Assembly (NCBI GenBank): GCA_027604665.1
Contig: JADGIZ010000637.1
Coordinates: 1 to 10,746, forward strand
Length of the DNA stretch: 10,746 nucleotides
From: Polyrhizophydium stewartii
Taxonomy: Eukaryota > Chytridiomycota > Chytridiomycetes > Rhizophydiales
Direction of reading: 5' to 3'
The notes below the pieces were generated by a model. The model was given only the letters and a program-made list of their open reading frames with translations. It searched no databases and was not told the DNA's origin. The position numbers were made by a program, and so were the translations under genes. Within the stretch, counting starts at the first letter, position 1, and each line of letters opens with the position of its first letter. Positions 1 through 9,053 of this stretch are shown here, piece by piece.

Positions 1-24
1 GCGGCGGGCACCGGCGCGGCGCAG

Positions 25-1435
25 CGGCGAGACGGACCCCAACAAGGCCGTGCCGCGGATCCTGCAAGGCCAGTCAGGTACACTACCGCCGCCTTGCTTG
101 TCACCTGCGGCCACGCATTCTCAGAGATGCGAGCCGTGAGCATGACGGAGGATGCTCATGAAGGCCTATGCCAACAAATCTGGCCCAAAAAGACCATCCA
201 CTCAATGATGTTGGCGTGCAGCAGGCAAACGCGCTGGGCTGGCGGCTCAGAAAGTACCAGATCGATTACATCTACACGAGTGACTTGTCGCGATCCAAGC
301 AGGTACTTTTAGGCGCCACCATCCCTGAGCATTAGCGGCATGGGCGAAGCTTACTTTGTCTCGTGCCGCGCCACTCCTTCCGGAATCGGCAAGACTGCCA
401 TCGAGATCTCCAAACACCATCCAGAGACACCAATGATGGAGGACGAGCGTCTTCGCGAGATGGTGGGGATTTCTTTGTTTCTACGACGGCTGGAGCCTGC
501 ACAAAATTCGTGCTCACCACATCTCCTTTCGATGTTTGCCCAACCCACAGAACCTCGGCGAGCTCACTGGGCTGTCGTGGCCCAAAGTCAAGGCTCTTTT
601 GAAGAAGGAGGACAAGCACTTTGAGGATCTTGTGTCGCGCAGCGGCGAGAGTCCGGCGCAGTTCCGCAGCCGTGTGATCAACTTCTACGGCGCGCTGATT
701 TCGCGCCATCTGGTTGAGCCGCACGAGCGCGTCATGGCCACCATGTCCATGTCGCTGCTTTCGCTGCATTCCAAGGCGACAGATCCAAAAGAAATCGCGG
801 CATACCACGCCACGACTTCCACGGCGATTCCCGGCCAAGTGTGCGATCCCGCTCCAGCCCCTATTGTTGCAAAGCACCGAGTTGGCGACTTGGTCAAGAC
901 AGGAAGCAACTCTTCGCTCAACGCGTCGCTTTCGGCCCGCACACCAAAGCTGAAGCAGCGCCATGTGCTTCTCGTCTCGCACGGCGGCTGGATCGAGCAG
1001 CTTATGAAGCACTTGCTTGAGGACCTCAAGTTCAAAGTGTACGGCCGCCAGGAAAAAAGCTTCCCCAAGAATGCGGCCGTGTACCAGTTCATGATTGCCA
1101 AGCACTATAAGCCCGACGGCGACTACGAGTGGGAGGGCTTCATCAAGCTCATGAACTGCGTCGGCCATCTTGCGTCGCTCCAGCGCAACTCGACTCAGCC
1201 AACGATTCCAGGAACGAGATACGTGAGCGAGTCTGCTAAAAAGAACACCGCGGGCATGATCAGCCCGTCGGTGTCGCGCAGCAACTTACTCAAAGGCCCC
1301 AACAACGCCGGCTCGATTCCACGCTTGTTTTCGCATCCGTCCAAGAAGAAGAAGAAGGCCGGAAACGCCGCTGCAGGTGCGCAGACTGGCCAGCAGCCCG
1401 CCGCGAACGCTCGCCTGCGCAGCCTTGGCTGGTGA
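25..1435 (+). CDS. TIGAR-like histidine phosphatase (phosphoglycerate mutase superfamily), 5' end missing
   Basis: Partial gene. Exons read 25-77, 193-302, 394-462 and 551-1435; all three introns (115, 91 and 88 nt) are GT-AG and keep phase. The window starts in an intron ending in AG at 23-24. The first exon continues as C-GGC-GAG-ACG, so the catalytic RHGET histidine would be split across that intron. Then come ILQGQSDHPLNDVGVQQANA, a YTSDLSRSKQ block, a RLREM block joined to NLGELTGLSW, and the second catalytic histidine in LLVSHGGW (bases 975-989). This order is that of histidine phosphatases, and the SHG region resembles TIGAR (fructose-2,6-bisphosphatase); substrate cannot be decided. 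A tail of about 100 residues after the core ends with a KKKKK run and is not typical of the family. The last exon encodes 294 aa. No signal peptide is visible in the part present. Family call strong, subfamily moderate. Confidence 0.85.
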
Positions 1436-1508
1436 GGCCGTGTATGCTGCATGGGCTTCGTTTAACTGCTTGATTAAACTGCGGAGTTGAGCTTTCCTTG
1501 GAGGCGAC

Positions 1509-2957
1509 ATGTTTGGCGACGAGTGGGAGCTCGAGTCGGACGAGACCGGCCCGAGAGGCGGACAACAGCATGCGGCTATCTCGGGCACGGCCGCAGCCTC
1601 GCCTGGGCTGGGCCGTGTGCCTACCTTTGGGCTGCAACCGGCCTCGGCGCTGCCTCTGCCGCCCGAGCAGCCTCCGCTTGAGCCGACCCACAGCCTGCTC
1701 AGCGACATTGACCCACATCCACAGCATCAGCAAGATCAAACAAGGCGCTTCGGCTCTCCTGAAGACATTCCCAGCCCTCTCATGCGAGCGCCGGAGCCCA
1801 TAGTACCCGATTTTCGCAGCCCCGACGCTTATGCGACTCGCGAGTATCGGGCAGCGTCGCCAGCGGGACACGACGACATCATCCGCGCCTTCAATGAGCT
1901 TGATCTTGCCAACGAATCGCAGGCCTACACCGCATGGCTCGCAAACAAGCGTCAGAAGCAGCGGGGTCGCTCGCTGCCAAGCGGCGCGCTGGGGTTGTCG
2001 GATGTGTCGACTCGCAGTCGCAGCCAAAGTCGCGTGCGGAGATCACGCACTGCGGCGGCAGTCGGGAATCTACAGAGCAGACCACCCAGCGTTTCTGGAC
2101 AAGACCGTGCAGCGACTATCGTGGCAGACGTCGAGAGTTTGCTCGAGCACCCAGACGTACTGAACGAGCTCGATTCCGGCACGGTCGATGCGCTGATCAA
2201 GCGACTCGAGCGCAGCAGCAAGTGCTTTGACGAGTGGATTGCGCGCAAGGAGCGCGAGAGATCAGCCCGCGATGTAGAGCGCCGCGCACGCGAGGCTCGA
2301 GAAAGGGCTGCGCGCCAGATGGAGCTCGAGCGAGCTGAGCAGCGCAAGCAGATAGGCAGGCAGCGGATTGCCGAGTGGCGCCAGCGCAAGGACCTCGAGC
2401 GTCTGCGGGCGGAGATGCAGGAGCACGTCCGGCGCGAGCAGAGGCAGGCCGAGATTGCGCGGCAGAGACAGGCCAGCCAGCGTGCGTTCGAAGCATGGGT
2501 TCAAGCACATCGCGATAGCACGCTGTACCGGCCATCGCGCGGCTCGAAGCATGCGCGGCCGCCCTGGGTCGACATTGTTTCGCCGCCATCTCTCGCCGCT
2601 TCTGTGGCCCCCGCGCCGCGGCGCGCAGGCGGATCTCGGCGCGGTGGGTCGGCTCGCCAGCCACTCCTCTCGCCCCCGAATCTCTTCATCGACTACGCTC
2701 GGTACCAAGCACTCGCGCCAGAGTATTTGCGCAAATACGGCGTGCAGGTTGCGTCGGCTGGGATGGGGCTCACTCCAGACGAAGCTCAGGCGTTGGGTGA
2801 CCCCGCTCAGGCGCTTGTCGATCCAGATCCAAACACCGCCAAGCCGCGGCAGACCACCGCTGCACGCCCGCCCAGCCAGGTTCAGCCGCGCAGAACTCTA
2901 GGCGGCGGCGCGTCACGGCCCGCTTCACAACGCACAGCGAGAGCTGCGTGGCAATAG
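1509..2957 (+). CDS. CCDC34-like coiled-coil protein
   Basis: Single-exon gene of 482 aa, starting 73 bp after the stop of the upstream phosphatase on the same strand. The N-terminal half (about 1-190) is Pro/Ser/Gln-rich and looks disordered. Residues about 240-345 form a long charged Arg/Glu/Gln coiled coil holding three spaced tryptophan motifs (FDEWIARKE, IAEWRQRK, FEAWVQAH). A PPWVDIVSPP motif follows at about 351. Repeated W-x-x-(K/R) motifs in a coil followed by a short Pro-Trp motif recall the CCDC34 family, which is linked to cilia/flagella in animals; this match is from pattern memory only. The C-terminal tail is again Pro/Ala/Arg-rich. There is no membrane segment. The first ATG (MFGDEWELESDE) is taken as start. 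It converges with NOC3, with 32 bp between stop codons. A generic coiled-coil protein is the alternative. Confidence 0.7.
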   Translation: MFGDEWELESDETGPRGGQQHAAISGTAAASPGLGRVPTFGLQPASALPLPPEQPPLEPTHSLLSDIDPHPQHQQDQTRRFGSPEDIPSPLMRAPEPIVPDFRSPDAYATREYRAASPAGHDDIIRAFNELDLANESQAYTAWLANKRQKQRGRSLPSGALGLSDVSTRSRSQSRVRRSRTAAAVGNLQSRPPSVSGQDRAATIVADVESLLEHPDVLNELDSGTVDALIKRLERSSKCFDEWIARKERERSARDVERRAREARERAARQMELERAEQRKQIGRQRIAEWRQRKDLERLRAEMQEHVRREQRQAEIARQRQASQRAFEAWVQAHRDSTLYRPSRGSKHARPPWVDIVSPPSLAASVAPAPRRAGGSRRGGSARQPLLSPPNLFIDYARYQALAPEYLRKYGVQVASAGMGLTPDEAQALGDPAQALVDPDPNTAKPRQTTAARPPSQVQPRRTLGGGASRPASQRTARAAWQ

Positions 2958-2989
2958 CAGATACATAAATACGTCGCGTCCTTCATTAA

Positions 2990-5900
2990 TCAATCCACCT
3001 TGCGCTCGAGTTCGGCCATGAAAGCGCTTTGCCGCATCACGGCGGGGCCTCGCAGTGTGTTGGGCACGCCTTGCAGCCGTGGCGGCGGGCGGCACGGCGG
3101 GCGAAGCACGAATGCACCACCGCTAAAGGGGTCGTACCTCTCCGCGATCTGCAGCGGGCGGTCCCGCGCGAGATCCCGCATCTCCGTGGGCAGGGCCCGC
3201 GCAACCGAGTTGTCCGAGTGGTGCAGCACCATTGTGGCGCTCTGGCGAACCGCTGGGTGGAAGTGCTTGAGCTGCGTCGGGCGTCGCATGCGCAGTCAGC
3301 AACAGCAGCACACGATACCCCATGTCCGACTGTAGGGGCACTTTGCTTACTGCAAGAGTGGGGAGCTCCCACAAGCTTGTGGCAAGGGGGTTGCAGAGAT
3401 CCATGTCGTCGACAAAGGGGTTGTACACGCCCGACCCGAGGCGCTCATCGCCGTCGAGCAGTGAGTGCATGCGTGGCATGCGCTGGAGGAGAAAAGGACG
3501 GACTGCGTCAGCCATAGCACGTCGCAGAGCCGCGCAACGATAGGGAGAAGGCCTGGGGACGTACCATGAGCAGCTTGTGGAGAGCTGACATGGCACCAAT
3601 GGTCCCGCTCTCTGCCATGCTCATCGACATGGTTGCCAGGCGCTTGGTGAAGGCGGCCAGGCGGTTAACGGGGATCTGGGCGGATTCAGTGCATGCAGCT
3701 TGGGTTGTTAGCACGAAGACAAGTGGCGCTTCTTTCTACGGTTCGGCAGCGCAGCATGGGGTGGCGTGGCGATCTCGGAGCGCAAGCTCAGAAGGAACAA
3801 TTATGTTTGCAATCACGCGGATATCATGATCTCTAATCTCATCACTGCTTGCAGCAGAGCGAGCCACTCTTTGTGCGGTGCAGAGGGGCCAAAGCAGAAG
3901 AACGCCGCGCCAGCCCCAAAGCTTCTGAAACCGATTCGATACAGAGCACGCACTCACATCAAGAGGTCGGTGGAGCATTAGCTCCAGAACCAGGAGCATC
4001 AGCTCAATGCAGTTGCGGTCCGCATGCGGCGTTGCGCGGCGACCGCTCGACGACGCCGGCGGGACGCGCAGGGCCAGCCGTGAGATGATGCGGTACATGG
4101 CTCCGTGGAAGTGGAGCAGGTCGATCTTGATGGCGTCCTTGACGGAGGCGAGGAGCTGCAGCACGGTGAGAATGCACTGCATACTGACCGAAAGGCGGTA
4201 CGACAGGTCGGAGCCGTCGGAGGCTTGTTCGAGGTGCTGCATGCAGATCTTCTTGATGGCATTGACCAAGTCGTTGAAAAAGTCAATGTTGATCAGGTGC
4301 GCAAACCTGTTTGGAAGCAGGTAGCAGTCAGCGAGTGCCTGCAGCTTTCAGCTATGTAAACATCAGCCGCGGCAGCTCACTTTCCCAGGCCCTCGAGCAC
4401 AGGCATGACAAGAGCAGATTCGGGCACGTCCTTGAGGATGCGGAAGTAGACCAAAAAGACCTGCTTGAGCGTCTCGGAGTGCTACAACGGCAGGAACACG
4501 CTGTCAGCAGCTGCCGCGTCTTGGCGGCGTGCAAGCGAAAAAAAGTACGGACCCTCTTTTCGCGCTCCTCGCGGTCGACCGTCGCCTCGGCTTCCTTCAT
4601 CTCTTTCTCGATCTCTGCGTGCGCGCGGTTGATCTTGCGCATCTTCTTGGAGACATGCTCGCGGTCGGCCTTGCGTTTTTTTGTGGTCGCTTGCGCACCC
4701 TCGCCGGGCAGATGCAGCTCGTCGACGAGGCGCAGCGAGAGGAAGATCTTGATGATGCGTCCGCGGATTTGGTAGTTTGCCTGCTTGGCGAAGCGCGAGA
4801 TCAGGCGCACGGCCTCAAGGCTCGCCTCGCCGGTCTCATCCTCGCGGAAAAGTGTCTCGAACGACTCGCAGCACGTGTTGAGCAGATCTGGGTTCTTGAC
4901 CTTGCGCATCGCGCCAACGACCACGGTCATGATGTTAACGCGGTAGTTGAAGTGCGCCACGGATTTGAGAAGATCTGCCATGCATGCGAGAGCAACGCCG
5001 CTGGTGGTGCTCTGGTCATCTTGTGTGCCAAGTCCTGTGAGCACATCACGCCTGCATTAGCACCATCGCTGCAGACGCAATCACAAGCCGCAGTCAATGG
5101 CAGCATACTTGAGATGAACTGCTCAAGCTGCTGAAGGAACGCCTGGTAGTTGAACAGCAAGGCTTCTTCATAATTGCGCAGGCGCTTGACTTCTTTCGAG
5201 ACTTGCACGCTCAGCTCCTTCTCGGTCAGCTTGCGGATGCGGTACCTGCAAAGAAAGCGAGATGCCGAGCCATCCTGTCAACGTCACATCCAGCGCAAAC
5301 CGTTCGGCTCTGTTGGCCAGAGGCGCAGGTAATGCGCACCCAGGAATGATGTCCTTGAATACGGCAAGTTGCGTAAGCAGCGCAAGCTTGACCACGCGCT
5401 CGTCCTTGGAGTCGCCAGCGTTGCGCACGGATCGCAGCTCGCCAATCTGAGCGGCAGCATCGCAGCAAAAGAGTGATACATAGAGTCAGCATGCGCTCCA
5501 TGCAGGGCATGTCTGCTGCGCTTTCCCGCCACACTCACGTTTGCCTCGGGATCCTCGATCAGCAACGTCGCAGAGTTGGCGAGCTTCTCTCGCACAACAG
5601 CAAATCGCTCCTTGGCGGGTGGGAGAGCAGTCTTTTCCTTTGAGTGGGAGCTCGATGCAGCCGCAGCGGTTGGCGTAGCCTTGCCAATGGCGCCAGCGCC
5701 ATTTCCCGCACCCTGCCCGTTCGGCTTGTCGTCGCCCGAGTCTGCTTGATCATCCTCGCTGTCGACCATGTCGTCCCCGGGCGCGGGCTGCTGAGTAGGC
5801 TGCTGCACACGCGGTATCACGAGCTGCCCGGTCTTTGTCTTGATAGGAAGCCGGCCTGCAGCCGCGCCAGAGTCCGATGCGGGGGCAACGCGCGGCACAC

Positions 5901-6454
5901 GCTCATACGCGGCCTCGGCATCCGAGTCGTCCTCGTCGATCGCGTCCTCGTCCTCGTCGCTGCTGGTTTCGCATTCGTCCTCGTCGGCTGCGCTCTGAGA
6001 TGTCTTGACCTTTGAGCCAGCGGACGCCGCGAGGCGTTGCTTCTGGTAGTTGCTGCGGTGCGGATCAAGCGAGCCAGATCGAGCGTCAGCAAGGACGAGG
6101 CAACAAAGACAAAGGAACCACAGCGATACCGACTTGAGCAGCGACCGAGGATCCAGCTCGCTGAGGAACGCGAGGTTTCCAGAGCCGAACTCTTGAAACG
6201 CAGCAAGCTCGTCTTCGTCGACGTCAGCGTCCTCTGCGTCGCTGACGTCCTTGGGCCGGTTGACGAGCAGCGGGTCCTTGTATCCCTGTGGCAGTCGGTC
6301 AGACGCGGAACAAACAACTCTAGCGCTTCAGAGTCTGGGAAGCGCGAGCGAGACACAGCTGGTGGACGGCCTAATGCGCCGGCCACCGGCAACCGACGTG
6401 CTGGCCGCGGGCACGCACCTTGCGCCAGCTGCGCTTGCCCTTCCTCGCAACCAT
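2990..6454 (-). CDS. NOC3: Nucleolar complex protein 3 (Noc3/NOC3L)
   Basis: Complete gene of 11 exons and 798 aa (human about 800, yeast about 660). Exons in transcription order: 6454-6419, 6285-6130, 6042-5539, 5446-5340, 5245-5109, 5034-4553, 4481-4381, 4306-3958, 3675-3565, 3482-3351, 3271-2990; all introns are GT-AG and phase closes. Noc3 works with Noc2 in 60S pre-ribosome maturation and nucleolar export, and in yeast also in replication licensing. The acidic N-terminal region (exons 2-3) is followed by conserved KDIIPGYRIRKLTEKEL and LRNYEEALLFNYQAFLQQLE, a Lys-rich helix (KKRKADREHVSKKMRKI, about 430-474), then FLVYFRILK, VLEGLGKFAHLINIDFFNDL, LAAFTKRLATM and SLWELPTLALKHFHP of the CBF/Noc2-type domain. 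Start MVARKGKRSWRK is short and basic. The exon 2/3 join is the weakest: acceptor AGs lie at 6043-6044 and 6053-6054, and the first fits phase. Intron 8 hosts a snoRNA. Confidence 0.93.
3676..3957 (-). other. NOC3 intron 8, snoRNA host intron
   Basis: Intron between exons ending HRPLD and starting IPVNRL. The donor is GTGAGTG at 3957-3951, a CTAAC branch-like motif lies at about 3710, and the acceptor CAG abuts 3675. The exon reading frame stays open through most of it, but the extra residues would interrupt a region where Noc3 homologues read straight through, so it is called intron. About 110 nt separate box D of the snoRNA from the 3' splice site. Confidence 0.85.
3782..3852 (-). ncRNA. 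Box C/D snoRNA within NOC3 intron 8
   Basis: On the minus strand, GCAAGC (3852-3847) is followed after one base by box C GTGATGA (3845-3839). Then come 47 bases, box D CTGA (3791-3788) and GCTTGC (3787-3782). The two flanks are perfect reverse complements, giving the 6-bp terminal stem that brings boxes C and D together. A degenerate C'-like GTGATTG lies at 3816-3810; no good D' is seen. The guide next to box D would pair with RNA reading AAGGAACAATTATG, and the +5 rule points to the fifth base (A). I cannot name the rRNA site. The host intron (282 nt) is two to five times longer than its neighbours, which the snoRNA explains. Intronic placement in a ribosome-biogenesis host gene is a common arrangement. 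Confidence 0.82.
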
Positions 6455-6563
6455 GCCTGCCACGAAAGAAAAAAAAAAACCTGCGGAAAAGGAATCAAGG
6501 ACGCCGTCCTGAGGCCGCGGCGATCGTGCTGGGACATGTTCGTACTGCGCAAACTCTGCGCAT
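6455..6563. promoter_or_regulatory. Bidirectional promoter between NOC3 and Aven-like gene
   Basis: Only 109 bp separate the divergent start codons, so both promoters and 5' UTRs must sit here or overlap the genes. An 11-bp A tract (6469-6479, T on the NOC3 sense strand) lies 14 bases upstream of the NOC3 ATG. Poly(dA:dT) tracts exclude nucleosomes in fungal promoters; here it may also be in the 5' UTR. No TATA box is seen. Confidence 0.5.
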
Positions 6564-7589
6564 ATGAAGTTTGACCCGCACAAGGCCAGGGCCTCGCGGG
6601 ACTGGAAGCGCAAGCACCCGGGGGCCGCGCAGGCCGTCGTGGCAAGCAAGCCAAGGAGCCAGCGCGCGCAGCCAGCCGTGGAAGCTCCCCCGGCGACGGC
6701 TGTCGAGGCCCCCAGCGAGGATGACGCTCGGGCTCGGTTCGGCAAGCGCCGCATCGAAAACAACCACAGCCGATATCTCGAGCCCAGCGACGATGATGCC
6801 GCCGCTGAGGCTGCCGCGGACGGCACCGCGACGACGCCTGCGCAGGACAAGGACACCGCCGAGCTGCTGGAGCTTGTTCAAGCCGCGCAAGACACGACGC
6901 TCGAGCTGCCGTCGTCGGCTTCGGCGGTGTCGTCCGACTTCCGGTTCAGCACGGAGCGGGCCACATCCGACTTCTTCGACGGCACCGACCGTGCGCGCGG
7001 AGCTGTCGACCAACTGTTCGCCGTCGATTGGCGCGCCATTGAGCGCATGCTGTCCATGCGCGCCGTTCCAGATATGCTCGACGATCCCGAGGCCGATATC
7101 GAGCGCGCCAGGCCCGTGTTCGTCTTTGAGCCGTTGACGGCCTGGGCGGCGCCGAGCGAGCGCAGCCGGTCGCCCGCGAGGGATGGGCCAAAGCGGCAGT
7201 CTGCGGCAGGACGTGCTGTGCATGCGCCGTCTGAAAAGACATCACTCGCTCAAACCAATGCATCGGCAGGCTCCGCGCCAAAGATCTCACGAGGCACCAG
7301 CGCTGCACCAGAGCTATTGGCTTCTGCGGCACCCGCGGTCGTGGCGGATCTGGACATCGACGAACTCCTTGACTTGTCGCCAGGAGATAGCAAGACGACT
7401 CCGGCGTCGCAGCAGCCAAAGCCGTCGTCCGTCAAACCCCAGCGCCCCCAAATGCGGAGCACTCGACCTCCACCGGCTCCCAATGCCACTCAAGCCGCTC
7501 AAAAGCCCAAAGCAGTGCTGCCCAAAAACTCAAAGGCGCCCGCGCAAGATGAGAGCATTGAAAACTGGCTTGACGACATTCTCAGCTAA
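6564..7589 (+). CDS. Aven-like protein
   Basis: Single exon, 341 aa (human Aven 362). Aven is an anti-apoptotic and ATM/checkpoint-linked protein in animals; a role here is not known. The match rests on the order of short conserved blocks: FGKRRIENNHSRYLEPSD (about 59-76, like the human YSKRKI..W.RYQDIE block), SSDFRFSTE (about 127-135, like FRFAEEKE), VDWRAIERML (like VDSELLVRAL), a short acidic DLDIDELLDL (like ELDLLLNLD) and a C-terminal ESIENWLDDILS end (like LEDWLDSMIS). Between blocks it is Ala/Pro/Ser-rich and probably disordered. The N-terminus is basic (DWKRKHPG). No membrane segment or signal peptide. It starts at the first ATG and ends 8 bp from the stop of the convergent downstream gene. 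A chance resemblance of short motifs is the alternative. Confidence 0.7.
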   Translation: MKFDPHKARASRDWKRKHPGAAQAVVASKPRSQRAQPAVEAPPATAVEAPSEDDARARFGKRRIENNHSRYLEPSDDDAAAEAAADGTATTPAQDKDTAELLELVQAAQDTTLELPSSASAVSSDFRFSTERATSDFFDGTDRARGAVDQLFAVDWRAIERMLSMRAVPDMLDDPEADIERARPVFVFEPLTAWAAPSERSRSPARDGPKRQSAAGRAVHAPSEKTSLAQTNASAGSAPKISRGTSAAPELLASAAPAVVADLDIDELLDLSPGDSKTTPASQQPKPSSVKPQRPQMRSTRPPPAPNATQAAQKPKAVLPKNSKAPAQDESIENWLDDILS

Positions 7590-7597
7590 TGAAGCTG

Positions 7598-9053
7598 TCA
7601 TTCTGCAGTCATACGCTCAAGATGCTCATAGAGGGCGTGATTCCGCTGCCCCAGCAGAGTGCGCATGCTGTCCAACAGATTCGACCTAGTTTGCTCGCTA
7701 GTGTTGTATCTGCATTGCGCCGCGGCCGAGTGAGCATTCAGCCAAACATTAAACACAAGTATCCAACTTGGCCAACTCACGCCTCCATGGCCAAAGCCAC
7801 CTCCGTAAACTCGTCGTACGAAAGCATATTGTGAGCAAGTTTTAGAAATTCGCTGCTATTGAAGCGGACTGGCTTTGCGTCACGCTTCGGCCCGCTCTGC
7901 GCCGCGCTGGCTGGCTGTCGGCGCGGTGGATGACCCTGAGGCTGTGTATGGCTGCGCGACGTGCCATTCTGGGTCTGTGTGCGCGAGACGCTTGGCATCT
8001 GGTCGCCGCGAGCCGCTGCGTGACTTGCGCTGTGACGGCCAAGGCTGCTCCCCAGACTCACGCGCGCTCCGCCGTCGAACATCTGCGTAAGTTGATCAAG
8101 GTCGTGCGCCTTGTTGGATGCAATGTGATCAAGGATCTCGGCGTCGATTATAATCCCCCCATCCCGGCTACGAGCAGGCTCATGCTCTCCCTCGATATCT
8201 CTACCGACGGTTGCGCCTTCACGGTAGCCATCCTTCTCACTTCCGGGAAGGCAAAGTGTCGAGCCTGGCTGCGCGTTCATGTGCTGAGTTGTGGCTCGCG
8301 TCAGACGAGTCAGTGCCATTCAAGGCTATCTTTGTCTGGCTCACCGCGAGTTTCTGGAGCGCCTCTGGATGCTGCGAGTGGTGTTGGTGCCGCCGGTGCT
8401 GTTGGTGCTGCTGGTGCTGCGGGTTGTGCTGGGTCTGATTGGTGGCTCGCTCGCTGGCACCCGACACTGGGTCCTGTCGTTTGTTCTTTTCACCGCCGTA
8501 GTTGCCGAGACTTGGTCGTCCGGCCACCTGGCCATGAGTGAGCGAGGTCGCCTCAGCAAATCGGCGGCCGTGCGAGCTGATTCTCACCTCGCTTTGCATG
8601 GCTGCCGCCGCTGTAATCTCTGACCCGAGGTTGCCAATCACATTTTCTTCGCTTGCCGAGAGCGACGTCGCGATTGTATTCTTGAAGTCGACGAGTTTTG
8701 AGAGCCGGTGCGTGAGCTCGTTGATGCGGCGCTGGTCCGCTGCTGCGTTGCGCTGCAGCCTCTGGTTGGCGCTGCAAAGCTCCTAGGACGGTGTCAGCGA
8801 GGTAATGCGCTCGACACAGGTTTGAAGCGGCTATCGTTGGCCGAATGCATGGAGCCGCAGCATACCTCAATCTGCAGCTCCCGCTGCTCCAGCAACTCTC
8901 GGAGACTCGCGGTTTCGTTTTCCTTGATGACGATCTGATCCCGGGTCAGTCCCGCGCGCGGGCTTGTGTGGCTCCAAGCGTTTCGCGCACCAGCTTTTCA
9001 AAGGCCTCGCGGACAGCGCCAAGGGCCGACTCGACGATGCCGCCTGTCTGCAT
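7598..9053 (-). CDS. At4g15545-like coiled-coil protein
   Basis: Five exons (9053-8991, 8934-8866, 8782-8345, 8283-7781, 7709-7598), 394 aa; introns of 56, 83, 61 and 71 nt are GT-AG with CTGAC-type branch sites in at least three, and phase closes. The N-terminal part reads AFEKLIVIKENETASLRELL then a coiled coil (about 25-95) ending KLVDFKNTIATSLSASEE. After a low-complexity middle (His/Gln run, Ser/Arg/Gln-rich) the last 60 residues read SSEFLKLAHNMLSYDEF ... LLGQRNHALYEHLERM. This matches the two conserved ends of the plant At4g15545 family (EFFRQARSRLSYEQF... and ...EENKDLFLSFQGLL), with near-identical spacing in the C-terminal domain. Some Arabidopsis members are described as NAI2-interacting ER-body proteins; the general function is unclear. 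The start is uncertain: an in-frame ATG at 9230 adds 59 residues but would overlap the divergent TLP gene. Confidence 0.8.
8381..8428 (-). repeat. His/Gln-encoding low-complexity tract
   Basis: Imperfect repeats of CAGCAC/CACCAG triplets on the minus strand encode a His/Gln-rich stretch (PQHQQHQQHRRHQHHSQHP) in exon 3 of the At4g15545-like gene. It lies in the variable linker between the coiled coil and the C-terminal domain. Such tracts grow by replication slippage. Confidence 0.75.

Noticed and set aside
463..550. Open frame with FYDGWSLHKIR, apparently a frameshifted piece of the phosphatase
   Set aside because: It begins with GT right after RLREM, ends with a pyrimidine-rich stretch and CACAG, is 88 nt long, and removing it joins RLREM to NLGELTGLSW in phase as the family expects. 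It is an intron, not a frameshift.
332..1168. Long minus-strand open frame opposite the phosphatase
   Set aside because: It is antisense to conserved coding sequence in GC-rich DNA, where such shadows are frequent, and its translation shows no recognisable domain.
1290..2027. Minus-strand open frame of 245 codons across the gap between the first two genes
   Set aside because: It overlaps the ends of two plus-strand genes, and has an Arg/Ala/Cys-rich composition typical of an antisense GC-rich shadow.
3736..3957. In-frame continuation of NOC3 exon 8 past HRPLD
   Set aside because: A strong GTGAGTG donor starts here, homologues have no such insert, the downstream exon continues the family sequence in phase, and the stretch contains the snoRNA.
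6286..6418. Another intronic snoRNA in the 133-nt first intron of NOC3
   Set aside because: No box C/box D pair with a flanking stem was found, and no convincing H/ACA pattern.
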